A DNA stretch of 64,000 bases from Hydractinia symbiolongicarpus (Eukaryota; Cnidaria; Hydrozoa; Anthoathecata; Hydractiniidae), in contig NC_079881.1 of NCBI RefSeq assembly GCF_029227915.1, forward strand, positions 22,109,501-22,173,500, in the 5' to 3' direction. Below, piece by piece: positions 49,820 through 62,314 of the stretch. Each line of letters starts with the position of its first letter. The stretch's first letter is position 1. A program made the position numbers and the translations under genes. The notes below the pieces were generated by a model, which did not search any database, was not told where the DNA came from, and was given only the letters and a program-made list of their open reading frames with translations.

Positions 49820-49992
49820 TCTCTATAATAATAGCCTTCGTCTGTCTGTCTCTTCGCGGATCCCCCACTGAGTTAGAAAATGATGTTACGGAAACACGAA
49901 TATCAAATGCCATATATTTTTATCCACTTTGTTGCGACGGTTAAATATAAAGGATGGGCTTACCCGTGGTTTTTTCCACGGACAACGACTAG
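49820..49992 (+). mobile_element. Short Helitron, tandem unit 1
   Basis: It begins TCTCTATAATAATAGCC, contains GTCTGTCTGTCTCTTCGCGG and TGTTACGGAAACACGAATATC, then the hairpin CCGTGG...CCACGG near 49968-49985, and ends ACGACTAG. It is 173 bp and non-coding. The next base starts unit 2. Confidence 0.8.
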
Positions 49993-50166
49993 TCTCTTTA
50001 ATAATAGTCGTATTTTGTCTGTCTCTGCGCGGACCCCCCGCTGAGTTAGACAATGGTGTTACGGAAACACGAATATCAAATGCGATATATCTTTATCCAC
50101 TTTGTCGCGACGGGTAAATTTAAAGGACGGGCGACCCCGTGGATTTTTCCACGGGTTAACGGCTAG
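49993..50166 (+). mobile_element. Short Helitron, tandem unit 2
   Basis: It begins TCTCTTTAATAATAGTCG and follows unit 1 throughout, with scattered differences. The terminal hairpin is a perfect 8-bp stem (CCCGTGGA/TCCACGGG) with a 4-base loop, ending 10 bases before CTAG. It is 174 bp. It directly abuts a third element start at 50167. Confidence 0.8.
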
Positions 50167-51170
50167 TCTTTTTAATAATAGCCGTCTTTCTGTTCGTGTG
50201 TCAATAGCGACTTGTGTTAACCACGCACGAAATGCAAGTCTGCTAGTGCAGGGATGAAAAACTCGTCGGGTCCCCACTGGCACAGGGACGATCTCTCGCT
50301 AAAATAAAAGATCAAGCATAAACTCAAGCTCTTTAGAATCCTTAGCAACAATTTTCACGCTCCCCCGAAAGAAGTTCAAAATTTAGCAAGAAGATCGGAG
50401 CAGCTCACTGCTGGAGAAAGAAAGCAAGTTTCTTAACTGTTGGCTTTAACTTTTTGCTTCGCGAATGCTTTTAAAAATATTATTTGTGTTTCAACAAGAT
50501 TACATTTTTTTTTAAAACTACTTTCTAGCCATTTTTTCTGCTTTCTTTTTTGTTTACCTAACAGACAAGCTATAGCTAGCTACCCAGCCACTTAAAGCTT
50601 TGTATTAGTTTTGTTGGTTATTTATATGTTTCCACAAGTTAAGATAAATATAATGCCACGTTTTCTAGCCTTATAAAAATCTTAGACAAACCAGTTTTAT
50701 GATTTTGGCTACAAACGTAGATTATAACAGATTATAACGGAGCATGAAATCCAGCTAGCTAGCTAAGTGGCTAGTCTTACTTATTTCTATTATTTTTAAT
50801 TTTTGACTAAAAAGTAGCCAAATACAGTTTGGCTACAACAAAATTGTTATATTTCTTATGCTAAATACAGGTAGGTAACCTCTTTTATAACTGTTATAAA
50901 AACTTTTTCCGCAAAATAAAATTGCTGAGTAATTTTTTTGACTGGACACGCTAACGACTGGGTGCTGTGGCCTCCACAAAAACAATACCTGTTTTGACAT
51001 TAGCTGTATATATCTTGTGTTTTCCCCTGCAAAAAATTGCATGCTTGTCTAACTTGTTTTTTGCAAAGCTATTACAAAGCTTCGTTATTTTTATCTATGA
51101 AATTACGTTTTTACTTTATATTTTACACATAACAGCTCGTAATGGAATAGAGGTGTGGAGATTATAAAGC
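50167..51170 (+). repeat. Third Helitron start joined to family B sequence
   Basis: It begins TCTTTTTAATAATAGCCG, then GTCTTTCTGTTCGTGTGTC. From about 50600 to 50780 it matches family B interior (AAGATAAATATAATGCCACG, GGCTACAAACGTAGATTATA), also seen near 11300, 32690 and, reversed, 56270. No terminal hairpin plus CTAG was found, so the right end is approximate. Confidence 0.5.
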
Positions 51171-52404
51171 ACGATGAACAATATTGAGCTCTTCCTAAAA
51201 CAATTTAATCATAATTCAAACATTCAATTCTAATCCTTTTTATTCTAAATTCACGAACAAAAGCTGTTGTTTGAAAAGCATTAATGTTTGTTGGTAACCA
51301 GGAAAATGCCCGTTTAAAAGATGTTTTCTAATACGACTTTTACCGCAAAAACAGTCGGAACCAAACTGTACTGAATTTTGATTAACGGGGACTGTTTTGG
51401 AGGAAAGACTGTTTTTCGCTGTTACTAACAAAACTGTTACTGTTAAGAGTTGTCATTTGGAAAATAATTTTTAATAAAATGCCGATTATATCATAAACCA
51501 CATATCATAGTCGCTCTTAATATTGCACAAACCCTTCCACACTTTTTGTACTTGTGTAAAGAGCCACTTGCTACGCCCACAGAAACTAGCAAATCACACT
51601 GAAAAATGTCTGATAAAATAAAAACTAATCCCAAAATCAATTTTTGAAATGTCTTAACCGTGTATTAATATCCAGCAATGTATTGATACACATGAACCTA
51701 ACACTCTGCCACAGTTTATCACCTTGTGTGAAGTGCGGCTTTCTAAAGATTCATTATTTTGGTTATAGTTTCCGCGATTTTTTTTAAAACCTTTGAAGCG
51801 AAAGTCCACTTCAATCTTTTAGCACGTTGGTTCAAGGCGCACCCACTGGAGTGCTCAATATTGCGCAATATTTAGGAACACTTTCGCACGCGCTGATCGC
51901 ACGAAAACAGTACTCTTGGTGAAAAAGCTGAAAGCTGAATTATTTTTTGTGTTGCATTTATTATTATATTCCCTAAGTGTGTTACCTACTCTACAATACG
52001 GTTACAAAGAGTACCTGCAGAAGTAGAATTGGTTAATAACATACACAGGTCATAATAAAGCCATGATTAATTCGAAAATACGCAATACTCTGTACACTAT
52101 TGTAGTATTTTAAAGGGGTTATGAAAGGGTATTTCGTAGTATAAAGAGAAAATACAAAAGAGTATATCATTTATGTAGGTCCTATTAGTAGGATGCCATT
52201 TTCTAGTCTAGTACAATAACCGCAGCCGACATAACATAATACAAATAAAACTACGAAAGTCGGTTAATACAACTATACCAAAAAATCATTGATGTAAGCT
52301 ATTAAAAGATGCGACATTCACGGAAATTGCGTATCTAACTAAAAAAACTCAACTAGAAAAACAATGAATTGGCACGTGATTTTGATAAATTATCTTTTAT
52401 CACA
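51171..52404. other. Intergenic DNA downstream of the Ly6-type gene
   Basis: No gene or element recognised. Confidence 0.45.
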
Positions 52405-54224
52405 TTACAAAGTGTATGCGACAACTGCAGGAAGCAACGTTCCAAAAACTAAGACAGTAGAGCTGAATAGAATTCCAGATGAACTGGTAGCAGGAAGGCC
52501 ATTACAAAGATCTGTTTGACAGCATTTTTTCACCTAAAATGTAATTAAAAATGACAATTATCACATTCTCGGCTTCTATGCATCTAGTTAGAAAGTGTTT
52601 CCAAAAGTTAGAGGAACGAGAAAAACTAACGTAAAAAGTGTATTTTTGCAGTGGGAAAAAAAGGAATTTGAATTTTGTTCTTTGGAAATAAATCTTAAAA
52701 AATTGAGGTAGAGGCTCCTTTGAGCAGCTTTCTTGGGGTGTTATGAAATATGTTGATGTGTCAATATCATAGTTTTAGTCAAATAGTTCTTGTTTTGTAG
52801 CAAAATTATAAAGCGTTTCACAAAATGCCGAAAATTATTCCAGGTCGAGGGCTTCCAGACATAGTAGTAGTGCCTGAATGTAAACAAAAAATTGTAAGAA
52901 AAAAAAAATGGTGTCCTAATCGTGAACTAGCGCACAAACTTCGTGAGATTTAGAACAATGTTTAAAAAAGTAATTTTCAATGGTTATTTACCTTGCAATC
53001 ATCATGAAATCCAGTTGAACATGACTGTGCACATCTCCCATTTGATCTTGTACATTGCCCTTCCTGTACACGTCTACCTAGGAGACTGTATTCAATTGTT
53101 ACGCAAGCATCATCAGCACCCATGCAGGTGTCTTTAGAGACAAGGTGTGCGCCTTGTACGGTGCTGAATATATTGCATTTCAGACAATTTCCTATGGAAC
53201 AAAATTTTATCTTATCAATATTAGTTACTGGGAATAATTTTTCTTTGTAGGCTAAGAATATAATACAAGAATAGTAATAAAAGGTTGGCACGTTATCCAA
53301 TATCTTATCCTATCTGAAACAGATAAAACGATACAATGTCTTGTTGTTGCGAGAAAATTACCACAAGGAAGGACTTTATATGTATAATTTATGCTTGCTC
53401 GGTAACAAAGAAATTCAGATAACAAGGTTTTAAATAAGAAACATTGATGGCTTTGTAAATACTCGAACAGATAGAAAAAAGATTCTAGGTGATTCAAGCC
53501 GTATTTTTGAGAAAGATGAGATGGAACATTTTTCTAAAACATTTAGCGAATTTGATGACCCGTAGAATTTGTCTATAAGTGCGTATTTATTAATGCATCG
53601 CCAAGGCATGCACATTCATAAAGGCTATAGTACATTATTACGTATTCCTGTGCCAGCTTTTGAAACAAATGTAGATTCATTTTAAGATGGTACGGCTGAA
53701 GAAGAGTGGTTTTAACCCAAAACTTAGCACGCAGTAGAATACAATAAAGACCAATAATTATTATGCTCAGTCCAAAATAGGTAATGATGCATCATAGTAT
53801 GCAACAACTTGTGAACAATAGAAGGCGAAAGTTTGAAAAAAGAGCTTGTGTTTAAAATTTTTCGAAAAAACAATAAAATGCATAACAAGGTTATCCCTAA
53901 GGTATTAAAACATGCCACGTTTAATTTAAACTGGCATATATTACAATTCCGAACTAACCAAATTTTCTAGCCAGTTAAAATAAAAGAAAAAATAATAAAT
54001 GTTTCCAGGCGCTTTCCAATAAAATTGCAAAAAATATAACCAACTTTGCTTGCTAAACAGAAAACCAGCCATACTGTCAAAGGATTATTATATATGACAT
54101 TGGGTGTTCGATTTACAAACAATAGAGAAATTTGACAAATAATTAAAAAAGGTAAAAAAAATTTTTTTTTCTTACCATTGTAGATAACAGCCAGAAAGAC
54201 ACTCACAAATAAAAATGGTTTCAT
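52405..54224 (-). CDS. Ly6/uPAR-type GPI-anchored protein
   Basis: Three exons on the minus strand: 54224-54176, 53191-52992 and 52533-52405, with GT-AG introns of phases 1 and 0 (GTAAGA and GTAAAT donors; acceptors TTGTTCCATAG and ACATTTTAG). The product is 125 residues. Residues 1-15 form a signal peptide (MKPFLFVSVFLAVIY). The mature part starts GNCLKC and ends with the diagnostic KKCCQTDLCN. It holds eleven Cys, where ten are usual, so one may be unpaired. The last 30 residues are small and then hydrophobic up to the stop, a GPI-attachment signal. The three-finger fold would sit outside the plasma membrane. Ligand or role unknown. The exon layout (signal exon split in Gly, core exon, CC..LCN plus anchor exon) is typical of the family. 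Confidence 0.83.
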
Positions 54225-55133
54225 AATGACAATTCAAATTCTAATTCCTTCGTAAATTAATTTTGTCCGAAGAGAGTTGTTTTAAATATGTCATTATTAC
54301 GGAAGCGAAACAACAACTCATAAGTGACCTGATGACTCATGATCCATTTATTAACTTTGTTACTTTTTAAATTTCCTTTTTTGTATGTTTTTCATGGATG
54401 AGAATACGAAGGTCAATTGCTCTGTCTGACCTTTTTACTTTCTACACGACACATAGAAAAATTTTAAAGGGAATTTAGGGTGATAGTAAAATTTACTTTG
54501 ATTTCGTGATAGTATGACTGCTTACAATTCAAACCAAATTAGGAGTCAAGTATGATACTGTCCAATATATGGATCTAGGAGACAAAGAGAAAACAGTTTC
54601 ATTAAGACAAACCGACAGTCAGAACAAATTTGCAAAACTGCAAGCGGGACTTGATTTAAAGGTTTAGTAATTCTGTATAAGCAATGAAGAACGTCTTGGT
54701 CTTTTCTAACGGTTTGAGCTAGCCTTTCTGCTGACACGGTTAGGGTGAAAGAGTCTTGTTTAGAGACTGAGATTTTTAGAAATAAAATTTCATATTTTAT
54801 ACAAGGCTCATGGAGCGGCCCCAATGTAAGCTAAATTGTATAAATAAAAGACACCTTTTTCAGACGTCTTAAAAACGTCTAGTAGATCTTCATTCGTTAT
54901 GAACTAGAAAGAACATGACACCTTGAACGTGTCAACTTCTTTTATTTGATCAAGAATGATGAGAACACATCAAGCTTTAAAACCAACTATTACATTAAAA
55001 AGTGTAAAGAAAATGACCACACAAAGCATAAACGCCGACGTCATCCTTCTATACTGATAAGGAATTGACTAAACTAACATAAAAATACCCTATGTTGTGA
55101 AAATGAATATAGAGCAAACGAAACTATATTTCA
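54225..55133. other. Intergenic DNA
   Basis: No gene recognised. A TATAAATA at about 54838 on the plus strand precedes no open frame of note. Confidence 0.45.
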
Positions 55134-56663
55134 CTAGCCAGGTGGACCAACAATTGTTACCCTCCGTTAAATATCCTGTGGAGCAATTAATACGAACATA
55201 AACTGTGCCGCACATTCAGATGGTGCGCTCTAGTACAGATATGCAGATGTCGCAAATCGAGTGAATCGCACACAACATTATGGTGTTTCCGGGTATAGTA
55301 TTTTTTTCAAATAAACACTTTCCTGCACATTTAGCTGAAATGAAAACACAGTTTACAGCCCTTTATTACTCGTCATAACTAAAACAGTTGGCCAAGCTTT
55401 TTATATTTTTTGGAAAATGTTTTCGATGAAAGTTCAACAATGAATGTTATTCCGCGCTGAGCGCCTGGTGCAGGTAAACAATGTCACACATCCATATAGG
55501 TATAAATACCCTTTTCCAAAAAAGCCTTTATTGCAACTGCGGTTGAGTAGAAACAGAGGAAAAAGCCCGTCGTAACACTGGGCCAAACGCTTATTACAGG
55601 ACACCTTGTCACACATCTGTATAGGCATATTACCCGGTTCAAAAAACTATATCCTAACTTCAGTTTAAATAAAAACATAGTGTGCAGCAAAAACAATCAC
55701 TCAAAAAATTTATTTTGTGAAAAAGGTTTTGTAGAATTCAAAAATTAAACACAGTTTACAATCTATTTTTACCCTGCTGAAGCGAACACAATGGTGCAAC
55801 ATTGTTTTGTGGAAAAAGTTCCCGTGAAACTTTAAAAATTAATCGTGACAGCGGGCGGAGCGCTTAGTACAGGTAAACCGTCTTTCATTCTGTTTAGGCG
55901 TAATACCCTTTATTGCAACTTCGGTTTCAATAAAAAATACAGGAAGAAGCCTACTGTTACCTCACCCAGCTTAAATGATAACTAAGCAATTTTATTTGTA
56001 GAATAAATTTTCATGACAGTAATAAAAGGTATAGCTGCATTTGGATAGTTTTACTTTTAAGCCAGGTCTAAATAAACAGTAAGTTGCATAACCACAAACT
56101 AATTTTGGTTAGGATAAGAAGCTCTTATACCCAACTTCAGAAGATAAGCAATAAATAAGGTTAGCTAGATAACTTGACCGAGCTGGACTTGTTCTGTGTT
56201 GCCATGTTCCGTGATAATCACGTTTGTGGTTAAAATCTTAAAATTCGTTTTTTTAGATTTATACATAGCTAGAAAACATGACAATATTTTTAACTTAACA
56301 TTAAAAACATATGGAAATGCACAATACAAAGTTTTTAGAAAACTAAAAGGTCAAAAATCGTCCTACAAACCTTTAAAACGGCCACCATTACATTAGATAG
56401 TCTACCTGCAGGGTTTTTAATTAAATTCTGTTAGTGAAGAAAAGGATTTTTTTAATTTTTTTATTGATAACACATCAATTTTTTAAAGAATTTATAACTA
56501 TTCATTTTAATCAATGAATAAAAACAGATAACATACAAATATATAAAAATAAAATATTTCAAACCCTCGGTTTTTCAAAGACTTAACAAGGTCAGAGCAG
56601 CCGCCGCTACCATTTTGCGTGATAGCCAGACAGATGACAGACGTATACGGATTATAATTGCAG
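55134..56663 (-). mobile_element. Family B Helitron-like element with internal tandem repeat
   Basis: On the minus strand it starts near 56663 (ATTATAATCCGTATACGTCTG, similar to the other Helitron starts though the TC is not clear) and ends with CTAG at 55137-55134 followed by T, as expected for a Helitron. Inside are TAGCGGCGGC near 56595, a conserved block near 56240-56400, then three to five degenerate units of about 100 bp (55320-55960) with a core like TAATAAGCGTTTGGCCCAGT, matching those at 11.6-12.3 kb. No coding sequence. The 3' hairpin is not convincing. Confidence 0.6.
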
Positions 56664-58162
56664 CAAAAAGTTGTGAACGCAGTTATTCAATTTGTTTTTT
56701 CCATAAGCATGTGCTGTTTACACGTGAACGTCCACTCAATTACTCAATGGATATTATTTTTTTATTTATCTTTAACATCTTGAAACGAATTTTGTGGTGT
56801 AAAACAATCTTACATAAACACAACAAAGCCATCTTAAAAAGATTCGGAAATGAATTTATTTTATAATGATAATAGTAATATAATAATAAATGTTATTTAA
56901 AAATCGTTTTGAATTCGTAAGTTATGTTAACTTAAAAATTATATGTTATTAAACGAATTTTTTAAAGGATCTTGGAGACGATCCATACATAACGTTATGT
57001 AGACTAATTTATCCATTCTATGAAGACTTCTTACATACGAATACTAATGTGTTCTTTAGCACAGCGATACAGGCGTGGGGTTTAGTCAGTTTTGGTTTGA
57101 GTTAGAATAAATTAAATTGATTAGTATGGTAAGTTAAGCTATTCAAACTGATGACGAAATACTTGTTTCACGCGTGTCTTATTGGCATTCACTCAGCACT
57201 TGTGAAAAATCACATAGGTAGGTATCAGCTAAAATCTACAGTTACCAACTACGAACATGCTGTGTTGATATATCATTGTCAAGAGTGAATGGTTTAGCTT
57301 CTCTTCATGCATGCATGGGTTGAAATTCCTGGTCATGAACATTGTTAAAACTTGTACTGCATTTGTTTGACACGCTAGAACAGGAACCTTTGTGTAGTGT
57401 ATAGAGCAAAGGAATTTTGTTGTTCTCTCTTTTTAATTTTGTTTTGCATGTTAGATATTTTCGGATCGCTTGCACAAACAAAATTATCAAAGCTTAAGAC
57501 GCGCTATTTACCTCGTGGGTGTATTTTTTATTCATTAGCTAAGCCTGAATTAGACTGTCATAATCCAAATTTGCGGTCATCCATAACTGATAAAACAACA
57601 ACTTGATACATCTTCTAAGTCAATTTTTTTCCCTCACAATCTAACGTGATTGATATCTGAAGCTGCTACATGGCGTAACATTGTCTTGAATGAATGGATG
57701 ACAAAATATGACCTTAACTTATACTAATTTATCCCAAGGCCAATTTTACCATCAGATAACATTCTTACGTATATGTTGTACTTAAGTTTGCAGTAGTATG
57801 TATGGACACATGGGATTTTTCTTTATATTTTGTACATTGTATCATCTGATATTGATTTTGATCACAAAATCGTTCTAATCTTATTGGCACTCTGCAATCG
57901 CTGTACATTGATAAAACATTTTTTAGTCACTTGAAGTATTTTTAACTTTTAATTTAAATTGAACAAAAGACTTGCTATTTATTTTTCAACTAATTTTAAC
58001 AGTTTAGTTGTTAGTTCAGGAGCTTGTAGTTTTAAAACCAACCAACACAAGTTTTTGGAGGAAACTTAAGCAACAAGGTTGTCACAGTCAATACCTGTAT
58101 AATATTTTTAAATTTTGTTTAAAGCCTTTTTAACACCCACAATGAGTAATTAACAACATGCA
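56664..58162. other. AT-rich intergenic DNA
   Basis: No confident gene. A 57397-57606 frame lacks an early ATG though it contains a hydrophobic stretch. Not called. Confidence 0.4.
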
Positions 58163-59016
58163 TCTCTTATAATAATACGGAGAGTGTGTCTGTGTGTCTG
58201 TGTGTCCGTAACAGGCGGAGTGGAGCTAGAAGTAAAGAAAGTTAGAAGTAGAAAATAAAGGTTTGATTAAAATATTAAAGGATTTAAACGTAATTATAAG
58301 ATGTAAATACTTGAGATGTGTCATTTCTGACTTTATTATTATTGTTGGTGTTGTACGTGATTCTATATATTATTTTGATCAGCATTTCAATTTCTACACA
58401 TTGGAAGCAACGTGTAAACAAATTTCAGGAAAAAAATATTGTGTATTGACGGATCCTGGCAGATGTCATCAAAATACAATTGTCGACTCTCTTTTCCAAA
58501 TTAGCTACTCCTGCCTAATTGGATTTTACAGTGCAAATTTCTGAAGAAATTTTTTATTTGTACTTTAGAGGATTTTACTAACTTTACTGACGTCAGCACT
58601 TTAAATATCGCAACAAGTATTCGCAAACGCATAAGGATGCATAATAAAAGTTTTAAAAACACATGTTAAAAGTTTAATTTATAAAGTAGCACGAAGCTTT
58701 TCGTTGCTGAGTTACATTTTCAACTCACTTGAAAATGTAACTCAGTTACGAAAAGCTTCGTGCTACTTTATAAATTAAAATTTAACATGTGTTTTTAAAA
58801 CTTTTCTTATTTATTTGTTGGCTGATTTATCATAATGCATAAGGGTGCGTTTGCGAATACTTATTTTTATCAGTGTTTTAATCTGCACGCATTACAGGCA
58901 ACAGATAAACTACATTCCGCGAATTTTATTTGTATGCACTGCTGACGTTAGCAAAATCTACAAAACAATGTAATCCTCTGCCTTAGTGGATTCTTCCACG
59001 GGCCTTACTAGACTAG
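58163..59016 (+). mobile_element. Helitron array, element 1
   Basis: It starts A|TCTCTTATAATAATACGG, has GTGTCTGTGTGTCCGTAACAGG, one CTTGATCAGCG-type module (TTTTGATCAGCATTTC near 58375), a nested fold-back element (58615-58862), then the hairpin GTGGATTCTTCCAC and CTAG at 59013-59016. It is 854 bp and non-coding. The next base begins another element. Confidence 0.75.
58615..58862. repeat. Fold-back element with long near-perfect hairpin
   Basis: Ends are AAGTATTCGCAAACGC and GCGTTTGCGAATACTT. The central 58665-58790 stretch pairs almost completely around a loop CTCACT near 58726 (arms contain GTAGCACGAAGCTTTTCG and its complement). The right arm carries an extra 25 bp or so (about 58807-58832). 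It is non-coding, and transcription in either direction would give a stable hairpin RNA. Confidence 0.8.
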
Positions 59017-59139
59017 TCTCTTATAATAATAAGTGAATGTGTTCATTTTCCTTTAATGTTGCAGAAAAATGCATGTCTAATATGTTAAGTTTTCTGACGT
59101 TACGGCGCGACTTCAATAGCACTACTTCAACGTCAATAT
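59017..59139 (+). mobile_element. Helitron array, 5' stub
   Basis: It starts TCTCTTATAATAATAAGTG directly after CTAG, and runs GTGTTCATTTTCCTTT...TTACGGCGCGAC...AACGTCAATA, where the next element begins. It matches 61587-61735. No 3' hairpin; only the 5' 123 bp is present. Confidence 0.6.
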
Positions 59140-61586
59140 CTATATAATAATACGCTAAGTGTGTCCGTCTGTCTGTGACAGGCAAAGTTGATATCGTCAT
59201 TTTCCTTTGATGTTGCTGAAATTTCCTTTGAAGTCACCGAAAAAATTATGTCCATTTTGCTGGCGGGTTTACTTTGTTTACTTCACGTGATCAAAATGGA
59301 GCAACTTGATTTGCTGAAATAAATTTAACGGCTTTCTTTACAAAAATGGTATCCCTTGACACCGAAAAAAAACAACAACAAAAGAACGGTCCCTCTGTCT
59401 TGAAAAAAGTAATTCAGAGAAAGAAGAGTCCAAGAAGTGAAGTAAGAAGTGGTAGTTAGAGCTAGAAGTAAAGTAGTAAAGTTAGAATTAGAAAATAAAA
59501 GCTGGAGTTTGAAGTGGATTTAAAATCAATAATAGTAAGAACTTTGATGTATTCAGACGTTTAGTTTTTATGTCACTGGAACAAGCAGACTTCCAAGAAA
59601 AGCCTCAAATTCTTGAAGTTTTATATTTTACCGCTTTTTTAAAAAAAAACCTAGCCACCATATTTGTTTATGTTTTTGTTGCATAATTAATGTATCCCCT
59701 GGCGCGTAACTAATGTGTTTGTCCTAAAATTCAAAATGCTGCATAAAGCTGTTAGCTAACTAACAAACGGAAAACTTTGGTTTGTTGAACTTACTGCTTA
59801 TTGTAATGTTATTATTTTTACATTACTATTGTTTCTCTTTATGTGTGTTTTACTAAGCATAAATAGCTAGCTTTAGTTATAGCTAAGTGTTCCCAGTTTA
59901 GATATATTTAACTGGGGGTCTTAGCTACTGTTAGCTAGCTAATTTAGCCTCTCCAAGTCCTGCTCTCTTATCGCATGGCTAGCTCTAACCTATGAATTAT
60001 GTTGTTATTCCTTTTTTTTAATATGTATAGCTAACTTAGTTCACCTATCTTAAAATCTTTCAAAGACTTAAACTTTGGACAGGATAGTAGGATGTATTTT
60101 TCTAAGAGTATAATTATTTTCACATTTCCTGTAAACTTTACAAGGGGACCCAAGCAATTTTTTTCAGAATTTAAAGCATGTGTGTTAAGTTATTTTTTAT
60201 TGTTTTGTTTCTGACATCCTGTTAAACTTTTGTCAGCCTACATGTAAAATTCCAGGTTATTTTTACAGGGGGTTGTAGACATTTGATTGGCAATTTTACG
60301 TGGGGTTATGACTTTATTTTAATTTATGAGAGGATGGTATGGTTGTTTGTGTTTTTGTTTATGTTGCAAACTGCTGCTTTTTAAAATTTTGTGTAAACTT
60401 TTGTGGGAAAAAGACCACATGCAATATACTGAAAGAACAAATTCACGTTTTTGTTAACATTTTTGTTAAGAATTTTAAAATTGTAATAATAACTGTGTTT
60501 GGTGATAATGAAAACTTCTTTGTTTTTAATATTATATGAAATGCCTGATTTTTCTATGATTTGATGTGTTTCATAACCTTTTTGTGGAAGATTTATGGGC
60601 AATGGCAATATAGGACATGCTAAAAATAGACTGATTTTTGTTGATTTGGTAGTGCTCCTCAAAAACAAATCTGTTTTACATTTTGTGTAAACTTTTGTGA
60701 GGACAGACCGTATATACACTCTGTTTTCCAAAAATAATATCTTTGTTGATTCAAATTTACTCCTTATTCATTTTTGACATTCACTTTTAAAATATTTGGT
60801 AAAGGTCACTACAGATCATCGTACTCAGGAAAGATTTTTTGTATTCTTAACCTGTTCATTTTTACAATTTGTGTATATTTTTTGGGAACAGGATAGTATG
60901 TAATCGAAGAAATGATTTTCCAGATATAAATTTTATGTTTTTTGACACTTTGATTGAATTATTAAAGGTTTTTCACAAAGTAGAGATGTGTTATTTCTGA
61001 CTTTATTATTTGTTGGTGTTGTACATGATTCTATACATTATTTTGATTATTGTTTCAAGCTCTACACATAATGATCTTTGTTGATTCAAGTTTATTCTTT
61101 GCTCATTGATTTTTTGACATTTAGGTTTAAAATTGCTGGTAAAGGGCAGTACGGAACCAAAAGTGAAAAATTTTGTGTTTTTAACTGGTTGATTTTTACA
61201 TTTTGTGTAAATTTTTGTGGTAGAGGATGGTATATAACCGAAATGACTGATTTTTCTAGATTTAAATTTGATGTTTTCCAAACTATGGCTTTTTCATATT
61301 TTTGTATAAGCTTCTAAGGGAAAGACAATATATAAAATGTGAGTGTCGATGTTGTCAGTGTCGATGTTGTAACTTTTTATCAACTAGATTTTACACCTTG
61401 CAAGCTGTTTTTTTTATTTTGCGTAAGATTCGAGGATTTAATGCGATTTGATATTTGGCATTTTGTGTAAGATTTTAAGGAAATTTATTTTTATATGCAC
61501 TGCTGACGTCAGAAAAACATCTAAAGCAACCTATTTTTCATAGGACTTTGGCCTAGGTGGATTTTTCCACGGGCCTTATCGTCTAG
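59140..61586 (+). mobile_element. Helitron array, internally deleted derivative (complete)
   Basis: It starts A|TCTATATAATAATACGC at 59140 and ends with hairpin GTGGATTTTTCCAC, GGGCCTTATCGT and CTAG at 61583-61586; 2447 bp. The first 0.8-0.9 kb closely follows the leader of the autonomous element (5984 to about 4950, minus strand), including GCGTAACTAATGTGTTTGTC near 59703. The coding part is absent. Instead, 60060-61500 consists of degenerate units with the core TTTTGTGTAAACTTTTGTGG (near 60387, 60675, 60866 and 61198). It is best read as a non-autonomous passenger of that Helitron family. Confidence 0.82.
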
Positions 61587-62314
61587 TCTATATAATAATA
61601 CGCCAGTTCCGTGTCTCTGTGACAGGCAAAGTGGATGTGTTCATTTTCCTTTGATGTTGCCGAAAAATGCATGTCTAATATGCTAAAAGTTCTGACATTA
61701 CGGCGCGACGTCAATAACACTACTTTAACGTCAATATCCTATAGTAAATTAATGAAGCCATTACAGTGCACTTAAAATTTCGAGGCCAAATAACTTGAAA
61801 ACGAGGTGGTGACGTCAATGATTTTTCACCGCGTGGGTAACTAGGGACCACCTAGGACCAATTTGGGTGATTTTTCAAAACATATGTCCCAGAATCCGTT
61901 TCGGAATGCACGGGTTGATGACGTCATCAAACAACCTTCAAACCCTAATATCTCTGCAGCCTTTTGTCAAAAGTACATGATCCTATACATTTTCTTGATC
62001 AGCGTTTCAAGATCTATACGATGAAGGCAACAGGTATACTAATTTCTTAATAAAAAATTTGAGGGGTCTAGACGGGTCAGTGCTGACGTCAGCAAATTTT
62101 TTAAACCTTTATATCTTAATAATCATTTATCAAAAGCACGTGATTACATACATTTTCTTGATCAGCGCTTTAAACTCCGCACAATAGAGGCAACGTAAAA
62201 ACAAGGCTCTAATTTTTTTGCAGATGGGTTGGTGACGTCATCACAATTCATATGACGCTTATTTATCAATTTTATCCTGCCTCAGTGGATTTTTCCACGG
62301 GCTTTATCGACTAG
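61587..62314 (+). mobile_element. Helitron array, element 4
   Basis: It starts TCTATATAATAATACGCC at 61587, directly after CTAG, and ends with hairpin GTGGATTTTTCCAC, GGGCTTTATCGA and CTAG at 62311-62314; 728 bp. It has two CTTGATCAGCG modules (61995 and 62153) and the segment GGGACCACCTAGGACCAATT (61848). No coding sequence. Confidence 0.78.

Noticed and set aside
49820-50200. Regularly spaced repeats resembling a CRISPR array
   Set aside because: The units are 173-174 bp with Helitron ends, and the DNA is eukaryotic. No spacers.
54838-54845. TATA box on the plus strand
   Set aside because: No gene follows within a plausible distance.
57397-57606. Possible secreted peptide with a hydrophobic start
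   Set aside because: No ATG before the hydrophobic stretch, no splice evidence and no homology recognised.
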